Below, piece by piece: positions 17,964 to 27,600 of a stretch of 32,984 nucleotides of DNA. A program made the position numbers and the translations under genes. Source of the stretch: Gamarada debralockiae (taxonomy: Eukaryota; Ascomycota; Leotiomycetes; Helotiales; Hyphodiscaceae). The notes below the pieces were generated by a model. It was not told the origin of the DNA. It did no database searches and saw only the letters and a program-made list of their open reading frames with translations. The first letter of the stretch is position 1. Every line of letters starts with the position of its first letter. The stretch lies in the NCBI GenBank assembly GCA_002803225.1, contig NXFV01001749.1:1-32984 (forward strand), read 5' to 3'.

Positions 17964-20156
17964 TTGCTAAATAATGGTTGTATGCATAGACTTGACAACT
18001 TTACATCTAAGCACTGTATCTAGTCTCAGGCTATAATAATATATTTCAATCTCAATTACTAGGATGAATTGACAGAATGATTCCTCGTGTTTTCACAAGC
18101 AATCTCCGCATCCGGAGCACAATAGTCTCCCATTTGTATTCTGTTGCAGACCAAATCCTGTTGCCTAAGATCCATCAAGAAATTGTGGGTCATCGGATAC
18201 TTTCCATTGCCCTCCTCACAACTTCCAACCCTGTTGTCTTTTATTTCTGTCCACTGCAAATAGAACAAGCTGAACATGTCGCAAGGAAATTTTCACAAGT
18301 ATCGATTTGGTCTTGATGTTGAGCCCAGCTCCTTGAACAACGGTCTTCATCCACAGGGCAACGGCGATCTTGTCGAATTCCCCAAATAGAACGACAATGA
18401 CTTGGCAAAGTTGTTCCAACACCGATATAGTTCTCGGCTTCAAAGTGGGATCCTTGAATGGTGATTTCGCGCACAGAATGACAGAGGTATCGTCCAATTC
18501 CTCAAATAGAAAACGGCCCACTCGATACTTTCGAGCCACCTGAATCCTCGATTGATGAACCCTGACAGAGCCTCGGAATATGCTCTGGTCCGTCATCACA
18601 GTGTAGATCGAATGGTAATGTATTCAAGGAATTCCATCATTTGCATGAATTCGATATTCCAAGAATACCATCCAGGTACCTTTGTATCTTCGCATGAATA
18701 TTGAAATCCACGCTCGGACATCCGACTCTTCCCGCACTTGCAAGGACGTGAGTAGGCTTGTCACGTGCTATTCCTTCTCAGCCTCGTGGCTTTCTTGGCG
18801 TGTCGGCTTCCGAGCTGAACGAGCGGACTGGACAGACCACCAGAGCTACAAGCAACTAACTCGCGTCCTCTCGAAGAACCAATTTCCTTTTCCATCTGCG
18901 CCGATCTCTTTCGAATTATGTATGAGGATTTTGAAATCTTATGAATGACGATGGGCCAATTCGTAAAGCATCATCACCACGATCCTTCAGAACCGGGTAA
19001 GCAGCTCCGAGCTTCCAAGCATACCAGCAGCGACCCCCTCATCTAGCCTAGGAGCTGAATCCTTTTCGCATCCTTGTAGCAAAGAAAGTTTAATCCCTAG
19101 GCCAGGGAAAGCGAGGGAGATCTCGCCAGGTTGACAAATGCATAATCTCGTGGCTTCGCTTAGCTTCATCATATTGGGCACATTTTGCCAGCAGCATGCA
19201 GGCTGCGCTATCTTTACGTTTTGAGCTCTCAAACCTGGAGCGGAGGCGGCTGAGAAAACGACAAGGTGTTGGATGAACTGAGGGGTTTTGCGGGCGCCGG
19301 CCTCTGTTGGGAGATGTTTGCCTGTGAGAGCACCCCCCGGATGGTGAACAGACGGGAATCGCAGAAGGAATTCGGTCGAGACGTCGCCGGCCCCCAACTT
19401 CGTGATCTCCACCAATGAGTTGTCAACGGGATCCTGAGAGCTGAGGAAGTTGGAGATGTGGGCGGCATGCAGCTTAGCCGCAGCATGCATTATTTGTCGT
19501 CTTGCAGGAGGAGGGCCTGGAGCGATGATGTGATACATGTATATGTACGTGGGTTTGAGTGATTCATGGAGAATCTGGAGCCTTAAGGCTGCGGTCGGTA
19601 TAAGAGCCTGCCATTTCCATCTGACAAGCTCTGAGCTTAAATATTGCAAAAGCATCTCTCCGCAGCCGTGCCGTTCCAGCAAGGAACAATCATGTGCACG
19701 CACGGCTATCGACCTCGACGGGAATTCCTGTCGCCTCTGGACGCCCTCGATATCATCCACGAGAATGCAATCAACCCCCCACCATGCGACTCCCTCCCAG
19801 AGAGGTAAGACCGATTCTTTTCATAAAGATTCTCATTTGATCTTGATACACAATCCGATCTCGAGTTCTCCCGAGATAATCGACACGGCAAATTGTGGAT
19901 TTTCAAAAAAACATCCCGCCGCTATGTTCTCGCGGGTAACTATTTCGAGCTGTAGCGGTCATCAGCCTTGCGCTTGGGGCACATTCGGCCCCGAATTTGA
20001 TTAAACCTCCCTTTTAGAGCCTCGCCAGGGGGCTTCACCTAATCTCACTTGCACCTCCACGGCGCCAACGGGCGCGAAGAAGAACGCGTCAGGGGCGACC
20101 GCATGCAGGATGTCGGCGCTCATCAAGGCCTTTCTGTTTCTTTATTTGGAGGATTT
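17964..20156. other. long gene-poor stretch upstream of the F-box gene
   Basis: No gene is supported in about 2.2 kb. The longest frame (18987-19760, -) opens at GTG, has no motif and looks like a chance frame. The frame 18216-18599 (-) has an ATG but no recognisable feature. CCACC-ATG followed by GTAAGA at about 19779-19809 (+) looks like a short first coding exon with a donor. No acceptor of the right phase in front of the F-box frame was found. Confidence 0.35.
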
Positions 20157-20168
20157 TTAAATAATATA
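20157..20168 (+). promoter_or_regulatory. TATA-like box before the F-box gene
   Basis: TTAAATAATATAAG lies about 45 bases before the ATG at 20211, which opens only a nine-codon frame. The large F-box frame itself is open from 20170. Confidence 0.3.
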
Positions 20169-20169
20169 A

Positions 20170-22761
20170 GATGGTGATGGGTTTCATCTTTTATTTACGC
20201 TGACGCAACAATGGCTTCTTCCCAGAATACCTACTCCTGAATCAACATCTTCAGTTCCCTCGTCCCCCATCAATTCTACGATATCGAAAGACTTTTGGTC
20301 GGCAGATGCGTTGGATCAGCAATTTCGTAGCGGAGGACTACAGACGCAGGTGCAAAAGGTTCGAAGATACAGTGATCAGGATTTGAAAACCCGATTTGCA
20401 CGCGCCTCCCTGCATCCAGCCCAAAGTCACCGGTCATCTGCCTCTTATCCATTTTATTCTCCTTCTCAGACATCGAATCTTTCGTACGCTTCTTCGCCGC
20501 CGTTTCTCCCTTGGGGAGCCAGTCCAGAGATGGAACCTCCACGGTTGTATCCACGGCCAGTATCTTCTGCGAGTTCACGATCGAGCTTCGAATCGAGACA
20601 TAAGAGCCCATTGAGTATTAGTTCATCAATTGATTACGAATCGAGTCGAACGAGCGTCGATTCCTCATATTCTACAAATGCGAAGAACGAATTACTAGCA
20701 TCGCGATCGCCGGTTCCCCAAAATGCTTTCAGCAACGGGAGACGCTCTTTCATGGAACCGACTGTGCCTGCATACGCTCGATATGGGGCAGGCGCTCGGG
20801 GCATACAACAGGTTCAGACGACCTTGATGACACCGCAGAGGTTAGCGAGAGGCCCTCCGAGTCCTACCAGTCCGACTTCATTTGGGATGAAATATACACC
20901 GAGGACACCAGGGGAAGGGTTCAAGAAATTGCCCGAGGAGATATTGTTGGTTATACTTGGCGAGCTGAAAAAATCGCATCTGGAAGTTGGGAGTCTGAGC
21001 TGTTCAACATGCTGGATGAGGGATCTGGTGAATTTGGGCTTGAGTTGTAGGAAGTGGTGGGGCGCTGCAAGGACTGCGTTATACGAGGACATCCAACTCA
21101 ATGGGACTGATTCGGTGCTGCATATGAAGAAGAGGTTCAAAATCAAATATGGCACGAGACTGAAGCTTCTTCGGCGGACTTTGACGGCTCGGCCAGATCT
21201 TGCCGAACTTGTCAAATGTGTGAAGATCCCAAGCATGCCTGAGGGGATGAGGACGAAGAAGGAGCAGGAAGAATATGTTGATTTGGCTGCATCTTTGATA
21301 ATGGCTTGCCCGAATCTGGAACGATTCCCTGGCTTCTATCCGGCATACAGCCACGAGTTCTCTCGATTCGTCCATGCCTTATCGACAAGGAAACGACTTA
21401 CTGAGAGAGTTTGGGTGATCAATCCCAGTCCGTTTCAACGTCAACGAAGGTACACATATGAGGACTCCCAATATCTCACACCAATCTTGGCCCCTGGACC
21501 GCTTCTTCCGGAGCAGTGCATCGAATTTCTCACCTACCATATGAAATGGGCACATCTTCAGACTCTCTTTCTGCACTGCAACCCAGGTGGAACGATCGAC
21601 TCTCTACTATTTACCGACATCTTCAATTCTCTGCCGTCTCTCGAGCATTTACACCTTTCTTCGTTCCCAGCTCCATCATTCAATGACTCGACGCTCACTT
21701 CATTGCCGCCTCTACGATCTTTACGTCTCGACAATCTTCCTGGGATCACTGCGACTGGGCTGTCAAATTATGCTGCGGCTACTTGCTCGGATGCTCTGAC
21801 GCACCTGTCACTTGTCTCTGTTCCACTACTCTCACTACCGGTGCTTACACGATTGTTCTCGCATCTCGTGTCATTGACGCACTTCACAATATCTCAGGCA
21901 GAATCACCTGCGCTTCCCATCGGCGTGGACATATTTCTCCATCCATACTTAGCGTCAGAGACCCTCAAATACCTCCATTGGGAAATCACCAACCCCGATG
22001 ACGATAAGGCTACCGAAATTCTCGGAAAGTCAATCGCTTTCAATGGCTTTCCAGCGCTGCGCACTATCCGCGCTCCCACCGACTTCGACGGCACCCTCCA
22101 AAAGCTCTGCAGACCTCGCGAACGCATTGAGCTCCCCGGTGATCGCTACAGGAACATGGGTCCACCAGGCTCTCATGGCATTCCTCACTCTCAAAGCTTG
22201 CCTAACATATCACATTCGCCAGCACGCTCAACGTTCTCTATCGGTCACGGCCCAACTGGCTCTATCAGCTCTAGCTTCGCGAAATCGCCCACTCGCTCAA
22301 CATTCTCGTTGAACACGGATCACCCGCATTCCCAAAACAGGCATGACGACGATGAGACCCGCTCAGCAGGCATGTCCCTCGTAACCGCCCGCCGTATGGC
22401 GCAAAATCGCATCGAAGCCGCATCATCCCAGCCTAAATTCCACATTATAATCTGGGACGAATGCGGACAATTCGTTGAACGTTTCGCCGTCGGCGGTTTC
22501 ATTGGTAATATCCAAAGCAAAATTTTTTACAGTCTCAAGCCGGATATAGATGGGATGGATGAAGCTGTTGTGACGGTTGATGGGATAGGGGGATTGCTGG
22601 ATGGAGGCGAGGAGACGAATGTTAGGGATGGGTGTACGGGGAGCTGGAATTTGAATTTGGTTGGGCAGGGGAAGAGTGGTCGGGCGGGGAGTGGGAAGGA
22701 GAGGTGGTGGCATACGGAGAGGGGGCGGTGGAAGGAGGTGCCGTTGGGGAAGTTCTTTTAG
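20170..22761 (+). CDS. large F-box protein with leucine-rich region, 5' end unresolved
   Basis: The frame is open from just after TAA 20167-20169 to the stop at 22759-22761. The F-box is encoded at about 20920-21080: FKKLPEEILLVILGELKK, then LVNLGLSCRKWWGAARTALY. A leucine-rich helical region follows at about 21540-22040 (LEHLHLSSFP, LRSLRLDNLPGIT, LTHLSLVSVPLLSLP). A Ser/Pro-rich linker comes next, then a conserved-looking C-terminal block (FHIIIWDECGQFVERFAVGG, 22437-22500). The family acts as substrate adaptor in SCF ubiquitin ligases. The first in-frame ATG is 20530 (MEPPRLYPRP), leaving 743 residues. However, the preceding codons from about 20280 (KDFWSADALDQQFRSGGLQ) look coding. The true start may therefore be in an upstream exon or at a near-cognate codon such as CTG 20200. 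An ATG at 20211 opens only a nine-codon frame. Confidence 0.8.
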   Translation, partial: DGDGFHLLFTLTQQWLLPRIPTPESTSSVPSSPINSTISKDFWSADALDQQFRSGGLQTQVQKVRRYSDQDLKTRFARASLHPAQSHRSSASYPFYSPSQTSNLSYASSPPFLPWGASPEMEPPRLYPRPVSSASSRSSFESRHKSPLSISSSIDYESSRTSVDSSYSTNAKNELLASRSPVPQNAFSNGRRSFMEPTVPAYARYGAGARGIQQVQTTLMTPQRLARGPPSPTSPTSFGMKYTPRTPGEGFKKLPEEILLVILGELKKSHLEVGSLSCSTCWMRDLVNLGLSCRKWWGAARTALYEDIQLNGTDSVLHMKKRFKIKYGTRLKLLRRTLTARPDLAELVKCVKIPSMPEGMRTKKEQEEYVDLAASLIMACPNLERFPGFYPAYSHEFSRFVHALSTRKRLTERVWVINPSPFQRQRRYTYEDSQYLTPILAPGPLLPEQCIEFLTYHMKWAHLQTLFLHCNPGGTIDSLLFTDIFNSLPSLEHLHLSSFPAPSFNDSTLTSLPPLRSLRLDNLPGITATGLSNYAAATCSDALTHLSLVSVPLLSLPVLTRLFSHLVSLTHFTISQAESPALPIGVDIFLHPYLASETLKYLHWEITNPDDDKATEILGKSIAFNGFPALRTIRAPTDFDGTLQKLCRPRERIELPGDRYRNMGPPGSHGIPHSQSLPNISHSPARSTFSIGHGPTGSISSSFAKSPTRSTFSLNTDHPHSQNRHDDDETRSAGMSLVTARRMAQNRIEAASSQPKFHIIIWDECGQFVERFAVGGFIGNIQSKIFYSLKPDIDGMDEAVVTVDGIGGLLDGGEETNVRDGCTGSWNLNLVGQGKSGRAGSGKERWWHTERGRWKEVPLGKFF

Positions 22762-24125
22762 GTTTATTGAGTTCAGACTTAAGGGCCGATTAGATATAAG
22801 GGGAGTTAGATTTATGCTATATACCCGATAGACTACTATGGATATGAATGAATACTTTTAATATGGACGCTTGCATGGTCTAGTGATCTGTTTGCTTTGC
22901 CCCTAGCGAACGCGGCTCAGCGGTCGCATTGCTTGTTGGATTAGAGCTTGACAGGCTCGCCGAGGATAGTCTCTCAGTCGTCACACTAGGGCACAGCATA
23001 TGCCTTCATAATAAACCAAACCAAAGCACAACATAACAAGATGCATGGATATTTCTCTCCTGATCCCTTTCATCTCAAGACTGGAGCCCACTCACCATTT
23101 ATCCACTCTTCGCATTTGTGTATATAACACACCCTTTGATGGGACGATATCCGAGTTCCGCCTTCACTAGAATCATGGCACCTCGGACATGTTGATGCTC
23201 GATCCCTTTCGAATCCGAGTAAGTAAAAGTAGGAGGCAGACCCTCACTTTGAATTATTCAGAAGATTTGAGCAATTGGAAAAGGTGCAGATAGTAGGCAT
23301 TTTGAATCGTTCGGAAGGTTTGAACGGATGAGAAAAGAGTTCGTAGATGAGGACCTGAATCGCTCAAATAATTAGAGCGATTGAGACAGGGAACGAATGC
23401 TTGTTGTCCTCCATTCAAGTTTATGTTGCAGCGTCAAAGGTGAATATGCTTGGATTCAATCCACATATGCTCTCAGATAGCGCGTTCTGATTCATTTCCG
23501 GTGGTTTGGAAGATCTTCAGCTGTTATCTCGGCATACCTTCCCACCATCCAGCATCCAACGTCGGACATTCAACATCCAACCACATGCTAAGCCTACCAA
23601 GATACGTTGCTCGTGATATACTCAGTCCTAGGGCACTATTAACTAGAGCAGTAGCTACTCTGAAGTCCCGCATCCACACATAACTTTCGGGCATTGGGAA
23701 GACTGGGTCGCGTTACTTACGTGCACCGGTAGGTCAGCACAGTGCGATAGATGCGGAGGTTTTTATTCATGGCAGAAGTGACTAGTTCTTTCGACTCTGT
23801 ACAATAGCAATTAGCGGTAAAGGTATGGATGACGCATGGTTCAGTGAAAATGCAAAAGTATGAAATGTAGATTAGGTTACATATCGGTGAATAAAACAGA
23901 TCCGTCGCCCCATGACCATTTCTAGTGAAATCAATTCCACGCACTTTGACTATTCTTGCGCACATAAATTCTGCCGCCCTTCCACCATCTCAAAATTTGA
24001 CCTGTTCCTGAACACCAGATCCTCGACCATAAAACTGAGAGCCTCCACCATACTGACCCGATCATTCATCAAAACCGCTCATCATCCACGAAGACACAAA
24101 CCTCTCTCAACTTTTTGCAAGAAGC
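22762..24125. other. gene-free stretch with short tandem hairpins
   Basis: No coding region is supported over about 1.36 kb. The plus-strand frames at 23450-23683 and 23912-24163 have no family signature. The notable content is the 53-bp tandem motif at 23248-23385. Confidence 0.4.
23248..23385. repeat. three imperfect tandem units, 53-bp period, each a hairpin
   Basis: Units start at 23248, 23301 and 23354, exactly 53 bases apart. Each has the layout TTGAATCGTTC, a short loop and TTTGAACGGATGAG, so each can fold on itself. The third is the cleanest: TCGCTC, nine-base loop, GAGCGA. The units differ mostly by A/G and C/T changes. Confidence 0.6.
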
Positions 24126-24572
24126 AAAGATTGCAAAGGTCACAAAGGTCTAGAAGGTCATGAAGGTCACGAAGACGATGAAGAAGGTTAGGAGGCCCAA
24201 GAAGCTAGCCAAACGTGTCGAAGTCCTGTGAATTCAAAACCTCTACGTCAACCCCTCACCAAATTTATACTATTCCCCAAAATCCCAGTTCAGCTGCAGC
24301 TAGATATCTTCAAGCTTGTTCTCCCAAAAAGCAACAGAATGACTGAGTCACGGGTCGATACTATCCTTGATAGGGTAACGTCTGAATCGAGCATCAGCTT
24401 CGCCTTTAATGACGTCGGCATCAGATTCAAACCATCTAAGATATAGATCCCAAGCTTGAGAGATTTGAGTATTCGGAGAAAGTCTACAATGGTCTTTCTT
24501 GAAACATTCAAGGGCTCTCTTCAAATCAACAACAAGGGCATCATCTGCTTCGACTCAACAATCATCCACTAA
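24126..24572 (+). pseudogene. truncated 2EXR-domain gene relic
   Basis: One frame holds, in order, an acidic tripeptide repeat (KGH KGL EGH EGH EDD, 24135-24179), a TAG (24189-24191), then LTKFILFPKIPVQLQLDIFKL (24252-24314). The last is the 2EXR signature with IFK replacing IWK. FAFNDVGIRFKPSKI follows, which is typical of the block before the CRESR motif. A second TAG lies at 24444-24446. Beyond it FLETFKGSLQINNKGIICFD still matches the family's next block, ending at TAA 24572. The CRESR motif itself is lost. No ATG opens the frame. It lies only 34 bases from the 3' end of the convergent NACHT gene. Confidence 0.6.
24135..24188 (+). repeat. 9-bp tandem repeat (AAGGTCA-type) inside the 2EXR relic
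   Basis: Units AAAGGTCAC, AAAGGTCTA, GAAGGTCAT, GAAGGTCAC, GAAGACGAT follow without gaps. In the relic's frame they encode a three-residue repeat with Lys/Glu-Gly-His character. Confidence 0.6.
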
Positions 24573-24606
24573 ACGAATTTCTTGCGTTTGATCTACCACC
24601 CTCATC

Positions 24607-27600
24607 TCAATCATCCTCCTCTTTTCCTTCACCCCAACTCCGAACCAACTTCTCAATCATCAAATTACCCTTATCCACCGCCGCATCCGCCGCCGTCCTC
24701 CCCCGTTTATCCTTAACCCCCCTATCCGCACCCGCCCTAAGTAACGTCTCCGCAACAGCAACATGCCCGTTCTCACATGCTTGATGCAACGGCGTCATCC
24801 CCAGATTACACCTATGGTTCACCTCTACGCCTTTCCCGTGCTTTAGAAACGCCTTCACGGAACCTAATTCATTAAACCTGGCCGAAAAACCGAGCAATGT
24901 GCGTCCACTAGTCGACATGGTGGCATTAGGGAAGACGCCCTTTTTGAGCAGGGCCCGTTGTTTACCGAGAAAAATAGACCAGTTTGCTTGTTGAAGAGCG
25001 GAGATGGGGAGGTAGTAGGACGGAGGGTGGAGGAAGGGGTAGGGTTTTAGAGAAAGTAGATAAGAGAGAGCTTCCGAGGAGCCGTTTCCTGCTGCTCCGA
25101 GGACGACATCATCTGTCAATAGCTCTTTTCTCTTGGATTCTGGGAGGGAGGACAGCAGTTTTGCTAAAGTGGTCTGGCCATCCGTGCTGAAAGGGGTGGT
25201 GATACTGATTAACGATTGAGACGTAACAAGGTCCGAGAATTCGAGTCCTTGGATTCGACATATACGGCGGAAATAAGTGATTATATGTCTACAGGCAGGT
25301 CCGTCAATGTTGAGGGCTGCTTCGAACATTTTTGCGGTGACGGGAATGGTGATGCCTTCCTGGGAGAGAGTTTTGAGGAGGAGATGAAATGTGTTTGATT
25401 CTGTCATACCGGTTGCGCGGGGCCGGCTTATGCTCGATGCTGCCTCTTCAAGGGTTTTTTCTGTAACCATGGAGCCGACTTTGGTTTTGCCTTGTTCTTG
25501 CCAGAATCGAAGAATCGTTTTGACGGTTTGGTAGGAGCCTTTTACTGCGGTGTTGAAGAGGGAGTCGCTGATTTGGAGATCCAAGTTTCGCTCTTTGGCG
25601 TATGTCATTAATATTTTGAAGCAGGAGTTGCCGCGTCGGCTTTCAGCTGCTGCGGTGAGAACTTCGGGGGTGATAACGATATCTTGTTGGCTTGGGAGAA
25701 GGAGTCGTAGAAGGGGTTTGAGTGCTGATTTTGCAGTCGTCCAATTACCGGCTGCTTTGATGAGTACTTTGCTTGTGATAGGTAGGACGTGGCCTCGTTC
25801 TTTGGCGTGCTCGACTAGGATTGAGATCATGACGTCTGGTTTGTAAGCTCCAGCCGCGATCTGAAGCCGCTTCTCATTCACGTCTGCATCCCAAGTTCCT
25901 GGTACCAGTTTGAGAAGGATTTTTGTGAGTGACGCTGCACCGGTACCGGAGTTCTGAAGCGCGGTGGCGATGATCTCCTCTGTGACGGGAAGAACACCAG
26001 CATTATTACAGCGCACTTTCTGATATTCGCACAGGTACAGAATCGTAGAGTCGTTGACGGAGAAGTTTTCGACGATGGTCTTTAGGAGACCTTCGGTGAT
26101 CGTTAAGGCGGCTCCATATTTGTGCAACATCTCGATCGTCTCGATGACATTGTAGCTCATCCGGATAACCCTATACAATGCCGCATTTGTAATCGGTACA
26201 TTTGGATCATGCTCTCTGAGTGCAGCCAAGATATCAAAAAAATTATGTGGATAGAATGATGCAGATTCCACAGTTTCAGGCCCTAGAGCGACACCCGGAG
26301 CAGCGTTCAATAGTGTGATGATCTGGTCTGCGTCGACGAAGGTTGACCCTGCACAAGACTCGATGATATCTGAAGAAATGGCCGGCCCTCGTCGACTAAT
26401 AAGATGCTTCATGATTGGTACGCCCATTGGAGCATTCCGAGAGGCTCCAGAGAAAACTTGCTCCCACCCATCTGAGCTCTTCCAGCGTGGAAGCATGAGC
26501 TTTATCATTGCGAAGCCGTGGTAAGGGTTTGCTGCCGCCGCCTCCATCGCATCATCTGATATCGGTGTTTTCTTATCGCAGCGGAGTAACAACTTCATCA
26601 CCTGTAGACCTAGGTTACGGTTCTGTGCTGCTTTCTGGATGGACTCCGCACTAATATCTAGCTTCTTGTTGTGTTTTTGCCATAGGTTGATGATCTCTTC
26701 CCCATATTGATGATTTGCTGCAGCTTTTTCAATTGCTTTGGGCGTGATCGGAAGGTCACTACAGTATCTGAGAAGCAACTCCATCACTTCAATACCGCTA
26801 TCTGCGTTGGAAGCAGCAACCTCCACAACCGATGGAGGAACACTGAATGGGCGTACGATATCTAGGGAAGGATATACATGCAAGGGCGTGGTTAGTATGT
26901 TAGCTGGATCCCCCTTGGCCCGGTGGTTAAGCAACAGCTCCAATGCATCAGCTCCGCATTCATGGTTCATAGCTGCTTTTTCGAGAGCTTCCGTCGTAAC
27001 TGGAACTTGTTGGTCGAAGTTGATCAACTCTCTCAGTACCTCAGGTGCATAATAATGGTTGCTCGCTGCTGCTTCGATATCCGCAGCCGTCAAATGTATA
27101 CCCGGAACATGTTTCAGAATGCGGCTGATCAACTGCTCCCCAAGAAACCGGTTTTGCGCTGCTGCCTGGAGAACTTCACTTGTAATACAGGTGCGATCGC
27201 ATCTCAGCAACAGTATATCCAGAATCAGGACTGCAAGTTTTCTGTTCGTGACAGCGGCCAACAACATGTCTTCATCGATATTGAATGATTCTTTGCTGTT
27301 ATCCAAAAGTAGCAGCAAGATTTCGTCTCCGCAATCCTTGTTTTGCATTGCAGCAGTTGCAATTTGCCAAGTGATTGTCAGTTCTGGTGCGTGTGATAGT
27401 AAGAACCGGATGGGCTCTACGTTCGCATTGCGAGCAGCCGCTTCGACGATCTCTTCTGTGACTTGTATAGTTTTGTCAAGTTTGAACAGAGATCTCAGCA
27501 TCCGATATGCATCAGTGTTGTTTGAAGCGGCAGCTCGGACTACTTCTTCTGTGATGTTGATTCGTTCAGAGTTATCCAGGATGTACTGAAGAATGTCGTA

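Noticed and set aside
18216..18599. Minus-strand ATG-started frame of 127 codons
   Set aside because: No recognisable motif, signal peptide or supporting splice signals. It may be chance.
18987..19760. Long minus-strand open frame of 257 codons
   Set aside because: It opens with GTG; the first ATG is about 36 codons in. It has no motif, splice signal or domain-like composition, and lies in a GC-richer stretch where chance frames are longer.
25216..25260. tRNA-like T-loop word inside the NACHT gene
   Set aside because: It is an isolated match within solid coding sequence with no surrounding cloverleaf.
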